Below, one piece after another: positions 7,603 through 16,082 of a stretch of DNA of 16,082 nt (positions are counted from its first letter, which is position 1; each line of letters opens with the position of its first letter). Source of the DNA: an uncultured Clostridia bacterium (GTDB lineage Bacteria > Bacillota > Clostridia > TANB77 > CAG-508). The notes beneath the pieces are model-generated. The model saw only the letters and a list, made by a program, of their open reading frames with translations, searched no databases and was not told the origin of the DNA. Position numbers and translations under genes: made by a program. The DNA lies in assembly GCA_944388615.1 (NCBI GenBank), contig CALXJL010000028.1, positions 1 through 16,082 of the forward strand, in the 5' to 3' direction.

Positions 7603-8447
7603 TACATCTCCTCCTCTTTTTTTACTATTATGTCAATCACTACTCTCTCTACTGTCATCAATATATTACTTATTAACCAATATAACGCTAATCCTAATGG
7701 AGCTATAATTGCTATTGAAAGAGATAAAATTGGCATCATATAATTCATACTTTTACTCATTTGTTGTACGGATTGCAATTCATTACTTCCTCCAGCATCT
7801 TTTTGATCCGAAGATTCAATTAATTTATTCTGAGTATTCATTTGATTTTTTGTAGTTATTTTTATAGAAATAAATGATGATACTACATACAATAGTGGTA
7901 TTATGTATACTCGAAAATCTGTGAAATCATCTTTTGGAACTTGACTTAAATCTATCCCCAAAAAATTCATATTTATTTTTAATCTATCGTCCATGTCACT
8001 ATATCTTTGTATTATAGCAATTTCATGGTATGATGAGACTCCTGCATTATCTTCATTTAATTTTGTCCTATATTCATTTATAATTTGCGGATCCAGTTTT
8101 TTCATATATGTTAATGGACTACTTACCATATAAAATACAGAAACTATAATTACAAGTTGTAAAATCATACTAAGACATCCACTAAAAGGACTTAAATTTT
8201 CCTCTTTATACATTCTTAATGTTTCTTGATTCAATCTTTCGGGATCATTTTTATATTTAAATTGTAATTCTTGCATTTTAGCATTTAATTTTGTACTTTT
8301 TTGCATTGTTTTTTGTTGTTTTATTGTTAGTGGCAATAAAATTAATCTTAATAATACAGAAAATATAATAATTGCTATACCATAATTATTGCAAATATTA
8401 TATAAAAAATTTAATATATATCCGAACAAACTAGCTAAAGCTCCCAT
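7602..8447 (-). CDS. yidC: Membrane protein insertase YidC/Oxa1 (SpoIIIJ-like)
   Basis: YidC inserts and folds inner-membrane proteins, alone or with SecYEG. The protein has 281 residues. Hydrophobic segments are visible at about 22-41, 95-112, 175-195 and 232-263. An arginine within the first of these (R34 in FSVLLRLILLPL) corresponds to the positively charged groove residue of the family. A charged, coiled-coil-like cytoplasmic hairpin follows (about 43-90, with KMQELQFKYKNDPERLNQE). Unlike B. subtilis SpoIIIJ it shows no N-terminal lipobox, a form common in Clostridia. The predicted extracellular loop (about 118-170) is fairly long. AAGGAAG precedes the ATG; yidD ends 19 bp upstream. Confidence 0.96.
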   Translation of the reverse strand: MGALASLFGYILNFLYNICNNYGIAIIIFSVLLRLILLPLTIKQQKTMQKSTKLNAKMQELQFKYKNDPERLNQETLRMYKEENLSPFSGCLSMILQLVIIVSVFYMVSSPLTYMKKLDPQIINEYRTKLNEDNAGVSSYHEIAIIQRYSDMDDRLKINMNFLGIDLSQVPKDDFTDFRVYIIPLLYVVSSFISIKITTKNQMNTQNKLIESSDQKDAGGSNELQSVQQMSKSMNYMMPILSLSIAIIAPLGLALYWLISNILMTVERVVIDIIVKKEEEM

Positions 8448-8466
8448 ATATTCTTCCTTTCATTAA

Positions 8467-8685
8467 CTATTTTAGTGGATCATATCCACCTTTCGAAAAA
8501 GGATTACATTTTAATATTCTTATCAACCCTTTTATTCCGCCTTTTATTATTCCATATTTTTCTATTGCTTGATACATATATTCAGAACAAGTTGGATAAA
8601 ATTTACAATTAACTCCTCTACTAGAAACATATGGAGAAATATTTTTTTTATATTTTTTTATTAACTTTAATAAAAACTTTTTCAT
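8467..8685 (-). CDS. yidD: Membrane protein insertion efficiency factor YidD
   Basis: YidD is a small membrane-associated protein thought to assist YidC-dependent insertion. It has 72 residues. The family core is complete: an amphipathic basic N-terminus (MKKFLLKLIKKYKKNISP), CKFYPTCSEY with C27 and C33, then RILKCNPFSKGGYDP with C60. It sits 10 bp after rnpA and 19 bp before yidC on the same strand, the usual position. The ribosome binding site is weak (AGAGAG). Confidence 0.95.
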   Translation of the reverse strand: MKKFLLKLIKKYKKNISPYVSSRGVNCKFYPTCSEYMYQAIEKYGIIKGGIKGLIRILKCNPFSKGGYDPLK

Positions 8686-8695
8686 TTTTTCTCTC

Positions 8696-9040
8696 TTATA
8701 TAAATAATTTTGCTTTTTTAAAGATCTTTTCCATATCTTTTTTCAAAGTATAATATGTTATCTCTGAAATTTCTACATTTTTATTAATTATGAAAACTAT
8801 TGAGTTTCCTTTTTTTAAGAATTTATTTATTTGAGCATAGTTTTCTCTAATTAATCTTTTTATCTTATTTCTTTTTACTGCATTACATAATTTTGAATTT
8901 ATTGCTATCCCTAACAAGTTTTTATCTAAATCGCTATTTTGTTTTATGTATACTGTTATATGTTTTCCGAAATAAGCTTGTCCTTTATTTAAAACTTTTC
9001 TAAACTCATAATTTTTCTTTAAAGTAGCTATTTTTTTCAT
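8696..9040 (-). CDS. rnpA: Ribonuclease P protein component
   Basis: RnpA is the protein subunit of RNase P and binds the catalytic RNA and the pre-tRNA leader. From the ATG at 9040 it has 114 residues, typical of the family. The frame stays open for 15 more codons upstream, but GAGG lies 6 nt before this ATG and the product then begins MKKIATLKKNYEF, as homologues do. The RNR motif is recognisable in NAVKRNKIKRLIREN, following the central LLGIAINSKLCNAVKRN. It lies downstream of rpmH across a terminator-like hairpin, giving rpmH-rnpA-yidD-yidC-jag order. Confidence 0.96.
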   Translation of the reverse strand: MKKIATLKKNYEFRKVLNKGQAYFGKHITVYIKQNSDLDKNLLGIAINSKLCNAVKRNKIKRLIRENYAQINKFLKKGNSIVFIINKNVEISEITYYTLKKDMEKIFKKAKLFI

Positions 9041-9095
9041 TTTATTCCTCTTTAACATTATTATAAGAAAAAATTTTATTAACATTAAATTTTAC

Positions 9096-9120
9096 AAAAA
9101 AGACCACATTTAACGTGGCC
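9096..9120 (-). terminator. Intrinsic terminator between rpmH and rnpA
   Basis: On the minus strand GGCCAC (9120-9115) pairs with GTGGTC (9107-9102), including one G-T pair, around a 7-nt loop. It is followed immediately by six T residues (9101-9096). It begins 4 nt after the rpmH stop. It probably works as a partial terminator that makes more L34 than RNase P protein from a shared transcript. Confidence 0.8.
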
Positions 9121-9124
9121 AATT

Positions 9125-9259
9125 TTACGCACATATTTTTTTTCTTCCTTTTGCACGTCTAGCTTTTAATACATTTCTTCCAGCTTTAGTTTTCATTCTT
9201 TTAAAAAATCCATGTTCTTTTTTTTCTTGTCTTTTTTTTGGTTGATATGTTCTTTTCAT
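9125..9259 (-). CDS. rpmH: Large ribosomal subunit protein bL34
   Basis: This 44-codon gene was read directly from the sequence. It begins [21 protein letters not shown] and ends [13 protein letters not shown], with the central [11 protein letters not shown]. This is the full L34 pattern, very rich in lysine and arginine. The usual C-terminus is LSA-like; here it is ICA. A strong AGGAGGTG lies 5-6 nt before the ATG, and a near-consensus promoter lies 62 bp upstream. It is the first minus-strand gene beside the origin, as in most bacteria. Confidence 0.97.
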   Translation of the reverse strand: MKRTYQPKKRQEKKEHGFFKRMKTKAGRNVLKARRAKGRKKICA

Positions 9260-9320
9260 TTTGCACCTCCTAATTATATTTAAACCATTTTGGAATTTCT
9301 ACTATTTCACAAGTGTTACT

Positions 9321-9350
9321 ATTATACATTATCTAATATTGAAATGTCAA
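9321..9350 (-). promoter_or_regulatory. rpmH operon promoter
   Basis: On the minus strand TTGACA (9350-9345) and TATAAT (9326-9321) are both perfect hexamers separated by 18 bp. They lie about 60 bp upstream of the rpmH start. This fits strong constitutive expression of a ribosomal protein gene that heads the leftward cluster. Confidence 0.8.
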
Positions 9351-9387
9351 TACTTTTACGGAAATAAAAATTTATTTAACTTTTATA

Positions 9388-9416
9388 TTGACTATTCTGT
9401 CTGTTTTTTGATATAT
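9388..9416 (+). promoter_or_regulatory. Tentative dnaA promoter
   Basis: TTGACT (9388-9393) is followed after 17 bp by ATATAT (9411-9416), or after 18 bp by TATATT. It lies about 260 bp upstream of dnaA and would place the DnaA boxes in the leader. No better pair was found between 9420 and 9670. The match is modest and AT-rich background makes it uncertain. Confidence 0.3.
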
Positions 9417-9552
9417 TTAGGTAATAATAGGGAAAAAAGGCTTTTTACACAATTTGTAATATTATTGAAAAATTACAAAGATGAAACAAATATATGTGTT
9501 AATAATTTAAAAAAAAAGTCAAAATTTTGTGTGAATATCTGTTTGTTTTTTA

Positions 9553-9580
9553 TCCCGTACTAGTTTTCCCGTATGAGTTT
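9553..9580 (+). repeat. Two 14-bp tandem units next to DnaA boxes
   Basis: TCCCGTACTAGTTT (9553-9566) is followed directly by TCCCGTATGAGTTT (9567-9580); 12 of 14 bases are identical. The array ends 8 bp before the first DnaA box. CCCGTA is G+C-rich for this sequence. It may be a binding site for an origin or dnaA regulator; its identity is not recognised. Confidence 0.55.
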
Positions 9581-9588
9581 TCAACACC

Positions 9589-9619
9589 TGTGGATAAATA
9601 TGTGGATAACTGTGGATAA
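9589..9619 (+). other. Upstream oriC DnaA-box cluster
   Basis: Three perfect DnaA boxes (TGTGGATAA, the reverse complement of TTATCCACA) occur at 9589-9597, 9601-9609 and 9611-9619, all in one orientation. They are about 55 bp before the dnaA start. The start-to-start spacings of 12 and 10 bp put the boxes on nearly one face of the helix. This corresponds to the upstream half of a bipartite Bacillus-type origin and could also autoregulate dnaA. Confidence 0.9.
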
Positions 9620-9673
9620 CTTACAAATTAATTTTACACTTCTGTATTAAAAAAAGGGGAAGGATTGAAAGAA

Positions 9674-11008
9674 ATGCTTAGTGAACCAAATGAACTTTTA
9701 CTAAAAGCAAAAGAACTTTTAAAAGAAGAAACAACACGTATTTCCTATGAAACTTGGATTAAAAATTTAGAGATCCAAAGTGCAGATAATGGTAATATTG
9801 TTCTTTTAGCAAGCTCATCTTTTCAAAGAGATGCTATAGACTCAAGATACCATGATCTATTAGTTAATACTTTTAAATTTTTAACAAATAAAGAATGTGT
9901 AGTTTCTATTCTTGCAAAAGATGAGATAACCCAAGAAAATTTATCACCTTCATCACAAAATGAATCAAATTATTCTTATACAAACTCTAATTTAAATCCT
10001 AAATATACTTTTGATTCATTTGTTGTAGGTAATAACAATAGGTTTGCACATGCTGCTGCTTTAGCTGTAGCAGAGTCACCAGCAACTTCTTATAACCCAT
10101 TATTTATATATGGAGGAGTTGGTCTAGGAAAAACTCACTTAATGCATGCTATTGGACATGAAATATACAGAAGAGATAGAAGTTCAAGTATACTTTATGT
10201 AACTTCTGAAAAATTTACAAACCAACTTATAAATGCAATTAAAGATGGTAAAAATGAACAATTTAGAACTAAATATAGAAATGTCGATGTCCTTTTAATT
10301 GATGATATTCAATTTATTGCTGGTAAAGAAAGAATTCAAGAGGAATTTTTCCATACATTTAATACTCTTCATGAAAGTGGAAAACAAATAATTCTTTCAA
10401 GTGATAGACCTCCAAAAGAAATAAATCTTTTAGAAGATAGATTAAAATCTAGATTTGAGTGGGGACTAATTGCAGATATTTCTGCACCAGATTATGAAAC
10501 ACGTTTAGCAATACTTAGAAAAAAAGCTCAATTAGATAACATAATAATTGATGATCATATATTATCAACAATTGCTACAAAAATAGATTCTAATATAAGA
10601 GAATTGGAAGGAACTCTTAATAAGTTAATTGCTAAAGCTTCTTTAACTAATAGTTCTATAACATTAGAAATGGCAGAAAAAGCAATAAATGATATTGTAT
10701 CACAACAAGATAAAGTTTTATCTTCAGAATTTGTTCAAGAAACTGTAGCTAAATATTTTAATGTAAATGTAAAAGAATTAAAAGGATCTAAAAGATCTAA
10801 TGATATAACATTTCCAAGACAGATTGCTATGTATTTATGTAGAAATGTTGCACATATGTCATTACCACAAATAGGAGCAGATTTTGGAAAAAGAGATCAT
10901 ACAACAGTAATTCATGCATGTAATAAAATAGAAAAAGAAATTAAAGAAAATAATAATACAAAAATGATTGTGGAAAGTGTGAAAAATATTTTGTTAGATT
11001 CAAAATAA
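9674..11008 (+). CDS. dnaA: Chromosomal replication initiator DnaA
   Basis: DnaA is the AAA+ protein that binds DnaA boxes and opens the origin. From the ATG at 9674 it has 444 residues. Domain I (about 1-80) contains the conserved ISYETWIKNL. A short, Ser/Asn-rich domain II linker follows (about 85-110). The AAA+ domain has Walker A GGVGLGKT (147-154), Walker B LLIDDIQF (207-214), the box VII arginine finger about R260 in RLKSRF, and sensor 2 R309. Domain IV carries the signature FGKRDHTTVIHACNKI (404-419) that reads the DnaA box. A TTG at 9665 is in frame, but AAGGA is 9 nt before the ATG and abuts the TTG, so the ATG is preferred. It diverges from rpmH across the origin. Confidence 0.97.
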   Translation: MLSEPNELLLKAKELLKEETTRISYETWIKNLEIQSADNGNIVLLASSSFQRDAIDSRYHDLLVNTFKFLTNKECVVSILAKDEITQENLSPSSQNESNYSYTNSNLNPKYTFDSFVVGNNNRFAHAAALAVAESPATSYNPLFIYGGVGLGKTHLMHAIGHEIYRRDRSSSILYVTSEKFTNQLINAIKDGKNEQFRTKYRNVDVLLIDDIQFIAGKERIQEEFFHTFNTLHESGKQIILSSDRPPKEINLLEDRLKSRFEWGLIADISAPDYETRLAILRKKAQLDNIIIDDHILSTIATKIDSNIRELEGTLNKLIAKASLTNSSITLEMAEKAINDIVSQQDKVLSSEFVQETVAKYFNVNVKELKGSKRSNDITFPRQIAMYLCRNVAHMSLPQIGADFGKRDHTTVIHACNKIEKEIKENNNTKMIVESVKNILLDSK

Positions 11009-11111
11009 TTAATATTTAAATAAAAATTAATATTTTTATGAAATATTGTTTGTATAAATTTTTGTTTGATAAAAATAAATGTAATTGTTCTTACGGAATA
11101 GCTACATTAGA

Positions 11112-11155
11112 TATTCACAGGTATATGTTAATAACTTGTTATTAACATGTGAATA
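11112..11155. repeat. Palindrome flanked by DnaA-box-like arms
   Basis: A perfect 24-bp inverted repeat, ATGTTAATAAC and GTTATTAACAT around TT, lies at 11125-11148. Just outside it TATTCACA (11112-11119) and TGTGAATA (11148-11155) are also perfect inverses, offset by a 5-6-nt insertion on the left. The right outer arm extends to TGTGAATAA, 8 of 9 to a DnaA box; the left is 7 of 9. It lies about 105 bp after dnaA, within the origin. Confidence 0.65.
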
Positions 11156-11276
11156 AATCACTTTTCAACATCAACAATTTTTTAGTGTGGACAAGTAGAT
11201 TGTTTATCCACAAAAATATTAACACTGATTTTTTTAGGGAAATACATAACTATATTTGTTATCCACACAATCCACA
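11148..11276 (+). other. Downstream oriC DnaA-box cluster
   Basis: Perfect TTATCCACA boxes lie at 11204-11212 and 11259-11267 on the plus strand. Reverse-oriented near matches are TGTGAATAA (11148-11156, 8 of 9) and TGTGGACAA (11186-11194, 8 of 9). CAATCCACA (11268-11276, 7 of 9) directly abuts the second perfect box. The orientation changes midway, and the last two forward boxes point at the triplet run and A/T tract that follow. This is the dnaN-proximal origin half. Confidence 0.88.
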
Positions 11277-11280
11277 ATAC

Positions 11281-11320
11281 CTAATACTACTACTGCTAAA
11301 TATATTTATATATTATAAAA
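11281..11320 (+). other. Putative DnaA-trio unwinding element (DUE)
   Basis: Four bases after the last DnaA box the plus strand reads CTA ATA CTA CTA CTG CTA (11281-11298). An A/T-only tract follows (11299-11320) and runs into the dnaN ribosome binding site. The complementary strand therefore carries 3'-GAT-type triplets, the DnaA-trio described for Bacillus origin unwinding, in the expected position and polarity. The G+C spacer seen in B. subtilis between boxes and trios is absent; only ATAC is present. Confidence 0.8.
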
Positions 11321-11334
11321 GGAGACGTGAAAAA

Positions 11335-12453
11335 ATGAAATTCGTTTGTGAAAGAGATAAAATACTTAAAGCCCTTAATTCCGTAACAAAAGCTGTAGCT
11401 TCTAAAACAACAATGCCTATATTAGAGGGTATATTAATTCAAACAAATGATAAAGAAATAAAATTTACAACTTATGATTTAGAAATAGGAATAGAATATA
11501 TAGTAGATTGTGAAGTTGAAGAACAAGGATCAACAGTTGTTAATGCAATAATGTTTAGCGAAATAATCAGAAAACTTCCTAATACAGATATAAATATTTC
11601 AATTAATGAAAAGAATTTATTAGTTATAGAATGTGAAGGTTCTTTATATAAACTTGCAACAATGAATCCTGATGAATTTCCTGAACTTCCAAAAATAAAT
11701 ATTGAAAATTCAATAGAGATAGAACAAAATACTTTAAAAGAAATGATTAGAAAAACTATATTTGCAGTTAGTTCAGAAGAAAATAGACCAATTTTTACAG
11801 GATGTTTATTTGAAATAAATAATAATAAATTAAATGTAGTTGCTGTTGATGGATTTAGACTAGCTTGGAAAAGTAGATTTTTACAAACTAAATGCAATAA
11901 TTTTACAGCAGTTATACCAGGAAGAACTTTAAATGAAATTAACAAAATTATATTAGATTCTTTTGAACCTATAAAAATAGGAGTTTCAAAAAATCAAGCT
12001 TTATTTGAAATGGAAAATTGCAAAGTAGTAACAAGATTATTAGATGGAGAATTTTTAAATTATAATAGTGTTATTCCTGAAACATGGGAAACAAGAATAA
12101 CAGTTAATAGAAGTAATATATTAAATTGCTTCGAAAGAGTAAGTTTAATATCATCTTCAAGTATTGAAAAAGAAAAGAAATATCCGGTAAAAGTAATTGT
12201 TGATATAGGAAAAGTAACTATAAGTTGTACAAATCAAACAGGTGATGCTAAAGAAGAAATGTATGTAGCTACAGAAGGAAAAAATTTAGAAGCTGGATTT
12301 AATCCTAAATATTTTTTAGATGCACTTAGAGCAATTGATGATGAAGAAGTGAATATAGATTTTGGAACTAGTATTTCACCATGTATAATAAGACCGGTAG
12401 AAGATGGAGATTATATATATATGATATTACCAATTAGACTTAAAGAAGATTAA
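11335..12453 (+). CDS. dnaN: DNA polymerase III beta subunit (sliding clamp)
   Basis: This is the ring-shaped processivity clamp of the replicative polymerase. It has 372 residues from the ATG at 11335, which gives the usual N-terminus MKFVCERDKILKALNSVTKAV. The three-fold clamp repeat is visible: the TTMPILEGILI region in domain 1, EENRPIFTGCLFEI and VAVDGFRLAWK in domain 2, and the C-terminal YFLDALRAIDDEEVNI and IRPVEDGDYIYMILPIRL. The reading frame continues 62 codons upstream through the origin, but that extension is not clamp-like. AAAGGAG precedes this ATG, about 10 nt away. The gene follows dnaA across the unwinding element. Confidence 0.97.
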   Translation: MKFVCERDKILKALNSVTKAVASKTTMPILEGILIQTNDKEIKFTTYDLEIGIEYIVDCEVEEQGSTVVNAIMFSEIIRKLPNTDINISINEKNLLVIECEGSLYKLATMNPDEFPELPKINIENSIEIEQNTLKEMIRKTIFAVSSEENRPIFTGCLFEINNNKLNVVAVDGFRLAWKSRFLQTKCNNFTAVIPGRTLNEINKIILDSFEPIKIGVSKNQALFEMENCKVVTRLLDGEFLNYNSVIPETWETRITVNRSNILNCFERVSLISSSSIEKEKKYPVKVIVDIGKVTISCTNQTGDAKEEMYVATEGKNLEAGFNPKYFLDALRAIDDEEVNIDFGTSISPCIIRPVEDGDYIYMILPIRLKED

Positions 12454-12454
12454 T

Positions 12455-12485
12455 AGATATCCACAAAAAGTAAACAAAATGTGGA
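12455..12485 (+). repeat. 31-bp direct repeat, copy 1 (after dnaN)
   Basis: This 31-bp block is identical to 13597-13627. It begins one base after the dnaN stop. It contains ATATCCACA (12457-12465, 8 of 9 to a DnaA box) and an opposed TGTGGAAAC (12480-12488, 7 of 9, extending past the repeat). Between them is an A-rich core with GTAAAC. It precedes recF by about 40 bp. Confidence 0.9.
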
Positions 12486-12494
12486 AACTTTATA

Positions 12495-12503
12495 TGTTAT
12501 AAT
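12495..12503 (+). promoter_or_regulatory. Possible extended -10 promoter for recF
   Basis: TGTTATAAT (12495-12503) combines a TGn extension with a perfect TATAAT -10. No good -35 hexamer lies 16-18 bp upstream, which falls inside the 31-bp repeat. It is 23 bp upstream of the recF start. A DnaA-box-like element just upstream suggests possible control by DnaA; that is inference. Confidence 0.45.
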
Positions 12504-12525
12504 ACAATACAGAAGGACTAAAAAT

Positions 12526-13596
12526 ATGAATGTAAAAAGTATAAAGATACTAAATTTTAGAAATTATGTTAATGAAAAAATAAATTTAAATGAAAAAATA
12601 AATATAATATATGGAGATAATGCTCAAGGAAAAACAAATATATTAGAATCAATATTTATATGTGCTTTTGGTAAATCTTTTAGAGCAAAAAAAGAAAGCG
12701 AAATTATAAGGATAGGTGAAACCAATGCTCAAATTATTCTAGAATATAAAAATAAAGATAGAGAAGGAATAATAAAAATAGATTTATCAAATAAAAAAAC
12801 TATAATTGTAAACGGAGTTAAATTAAATAAGTTAAGTGAGTTATTAGGAAAAATAAATGTAGTTCTTTTTACACCTGATGATATAGGTATTTTAAAAAAT
12901 GGACCTGCATATAGAAGAAGATTTTTAGATATGATGATAGGTCAAATAAGACCTAATTATGTATACACATTGAATTTATATTTAAAAACTTTAGAACAAA
13001 GGAATGCTTGTTTAAGGCAAATAAAAAAACATGAGATATCTCAAGATATATTAGAGATATGGGATGAAAAAATGTATGAGTATGCAAAAAAGGTATATGA
13101 ATATAGAAACGAATTTATAAATAAGATTATCTCGAAAATTAATAATTTTCATAAAAAAATAACAGATGAAAAAGAGATAATAAAAATAGAGTATAAGTCA
13201 GATTTGATTAATAAAGACGAGTATTTAAAAAAATTAAAAGAAGAAAAGGAAAAAGATATAATTAGAGGTTTTACAGGAAGAGGTATACATAAAGATGATT
13301 TTATATTATATATAAATGATAAACCTATAAGTATATATGGTTCACAAGGACAACATAGAACAGCTATATTATCATTAAAATTAACAGAATTAAATATAAT
13401 AAAAGATGAAATAGGAGAAAATCCAATTTTATTATTAGACGATTTTATGTCTGAGTTAGATGAGAAAAGAATCAATAATTTTTTAAATAATATAGATGAC
13501 ACACAAGTAATTATAACTTGTACTAATAAAATAGAAATAGATGATAATAACAATAGTTTATTTTACATAAAAAAAGGAAAAATAGAAAAAAAGTAA
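12526..13596 (+). CDS. recF: DNA replication and repair protein RecF
   Basis: RecF is an SMC-like ATPase that with RecO and RecR loads RecA at gapped DNA. From the ATG at 12526 it has 356 residues. Walker A GDNAQGKT is at 30-37, the ABC-type signature SQGQHRTAILSLKL comes late in the protein, and Walker B LLLDDFMSELDEKR follows. The N-terminus MNVKSIKILNFRNY is typical. A GTG 45 nt upstream is in frame but lies at the end of the 31-bp repeat; AGGA lies 8-9 nt before the chosen ATG. The central region (about 190-240) is very lysine-rich. No S4-domain gene (yaaA) separates it from dnaN. Confidence 0.96.
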   Translation: MNVKSIKILNFRNYVNEKINLNEKINIIYGDNAQGKTNILESIFICAFGKSFRAKKESEIIRIGETNAQIILEYKNKDREGIIKIDLSNKKTIIVNGVKLNKLSELLGKINVVLFTPDDIGILKNGPAYRRRFLDMMIGQIRPNYVYTLNLYLKTLEQRNACLRQIKKHEISQDILEIWDEKMYEYAKKVYEYRNEFINKIISKINNFHKKITDEKEIIKIEYKSDLINKDEYLKKLKEEKEKDIIRGFTGRGIHKDDFILYINDKPISIYGSQGQHRTAILSLKLTELNIIKDEIGENPILLLDDFMSELDEKRINNFLNNIDDTQVIITCTNKIEIDDNNNSLFYIKKGKIEKK

Positions 13597-15579
<1,983 letters not shown>

Positions 15580-15617
15580 ATAATAGCACATAATCAAAAA
15601 AGATTATGTGCTATTAT
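15580..15617 (+). terminator. Strong hairpin after gyrB, probable transcript end
   Basis: ATAATAGCACATAATC (15580-15595) and GATTATGTGCTATTAT (15602-15617) pair perfectly over 16 bp around an AAAAAA loop. The structure starts right after the gyrB stop. The sequence after it (CATTATAAAG) lacks the T-run of an intrinsic terminator, so termination here may be inefficient, factor-dependent, or the hairpin may protect the mRNA 3' end. Confidence 0.6.
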
Positions 15618-16082
15618 CATTATAAAGCTAATATTAGTCTTCAGCTAAAACCAATATATATAATATTTCAACCTAATATATATTACTATATAAATAAGCT
15701 TAATACCACACATAGTGATCAGTCGCTTGACTATAAATCCACTCATAATAACTAAATTCATCCAAATTGGACTAGTAATAACCATTATTAAATAAAAGTA
15801 TAATCGTAACATTGAATATATTATATATATTTTGACCAATAAATTAATTAGCCTACCTACAAATAATATACTCGCGTCGCCGACATATAATAACCAATAA
15901 CAGCTAATATACATCTTTGCTCGAAATATACAAAGCTTTTATTAAACCTAATATACTTCTTAGTTCAACTAATAAAAACCTTACGATCTTATTATATACA
16001 ATTAATTTAGAAATATACAAGAAAAATAAAAAAAATAAAAAATAAAAAAATAAAAATAAATAAAAAAATAAAAAATAAATAA
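15618..16082. other. Apparently non-coding, repeat-rich AT region after gyrB
   Basis: I see no gene here. An 89-codon minus-strand frame (15645-15914) lacks a good ribosome binding site and resembles no family. By hand count 15661-15960 has about 54 C and 22 G on the plus strand, the opposite of the G excess in gyrB. Diverged repeats include CTAATATA-type units (15628, 15673, 15904, 15949) and CCAATA (15651, 15836, 15894). TCGCGTCGCCGAC (15872-15884) is an isolated G+C-rich 13-mer. The stretch could be a decayed gene, a regulatory or structural DNA segment, or sequence near a contig end. Confidence 0.6.
16022..16082. repeat. A/T-only low-complexity tail
   Basis: From 16022 to the window end the plus strand contains only A runs broken by single T residues (units such as AAAAT, AAAAAAT, AAAT of irregular length). 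There is no coding potential. Such tracts slip in replication and sequencing and often coincide with assembly breaks. Confidence 0.85.

Larger units (their letters stand above)
11009..11334 (+). other. oriC: dnaA-dnaN intergenic region, main oriC half
   Basis: This 326-bp gap holds the second DnaA-box cluster, a palindrome and the putative unwinding element, annotated separately. The first 100 bp after dnaA (11009-11110) are AT-rich with short repeats of ATTAATATTT and no clear terminator. An open frame in the dnaN register crosses the second half of the gap but has no ribosome binding site and is not family-like. Confidence 0.85.

Noticed and set aside
9530..9538. TGTGAATAT as a fourth upstream DnaA box
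   Set aside because: Only 7 of 9 bases match and it is isolated from the cluster, a level expected by chance in this composition.
9261..9563. Plus-strand 100-codon open frame in the rpmH-dnaA spacer
   Set aside because: It overlaps the rpmH promoter and candidate dnaA promoter, has no ribosome binding site, and its product is low-complexity and unlike any family.
11149..11334. Upstream extension of dnaN through the origin
   Set aside because: The 62 extra codons overlie DnaA boxes and the unwinding element, lack a ribosome binding site, and clamp proteins begin at MKFVC-like sequence.
15645..15914. Minus-strand 89-codon frame after gyrB
   Set aside because: It is hydrophobic simply because AT-rich DNA yields I, Y, L and M codons; there is no good ribosome binding site, and no family is recognised. 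It could be a gene remnant but cannot be supported.

Overview
The window is the replication-origin region of a very AT-rich bacterium (roughly a quarter G+C by eye). It most likely belongs to the Bacillota, probably Clostridia. The gene order is the classic Gram-positive origin layout: DUF4446, parB, parA, rsmG, mnmG, mnmE, jag, yidC, yidD, rnpA and rpmH on one side, and dnaA, dnaN, recF and gyrB on the other. Tryptophan is encoded by TGG and genes end in TAA or TAG, so the standard bacterial code applies and a mycoplasma-type code is unlikely. The taxon is inferred from gene order and protein character; no search was run.

Layout. Positions 1-9259 are read from the minus strand: a tRNA-Ser(UGA) cut by the window edge, a DUF4446 membrane protein, the ParB/ParA segregation pair, RsmG and MnmG and MnmE (rRNA and tRNA modification), then Jag, YidC, YidD, RnpA and RpmH. 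Positions 9674-15579 are read from the plus strand: DnaA, DnaN, RecF and GyrB. All genes therefore point away from the origin. Four annotated starts are shorter than the longest open frame (parA, rnpA, recF, gyrB). dnaN also starts well inside its frame, and dnaA probably starts at an ATG three codons after a TTG. rpmH is only 44 codons long.

Origin. Three perfect DnaA boxes lie just upstream of dnaA. A second cluster lies between dnaA and dnaN and ends in two abutting boxes, a run of CTA-type triplets and an A/T-only tract directly before dnaN. This matches the bipartite Bacillus-type origin, in which the DnaA-trio unwinding element lies on the dnaN side.

Less ordinary features are the following. 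A 42-bp palindrome coincides with a near-perfect parA promoter and also forms a mirror promoter on the other strand. An identical 31-bp element carrying DnaA-box-like sequences sits directly after dnaN and again directly after recF. An 11-bp-stem, long-loop terminator-like structure precedes mnmE. A CpG-dense, inverted-repeat-rich spacer of 268 bp lies between mnmE and mnmG. Finally, gyrB is followed not by gyrA but by a 16-bp hairpin and about 465 bp of C-skewed, repeat-rich, apparently non-coding DNA ending in a pure A/T low-complexity tail. I found no clear new multi-gene system; the novelty is in the non-coding DNA.
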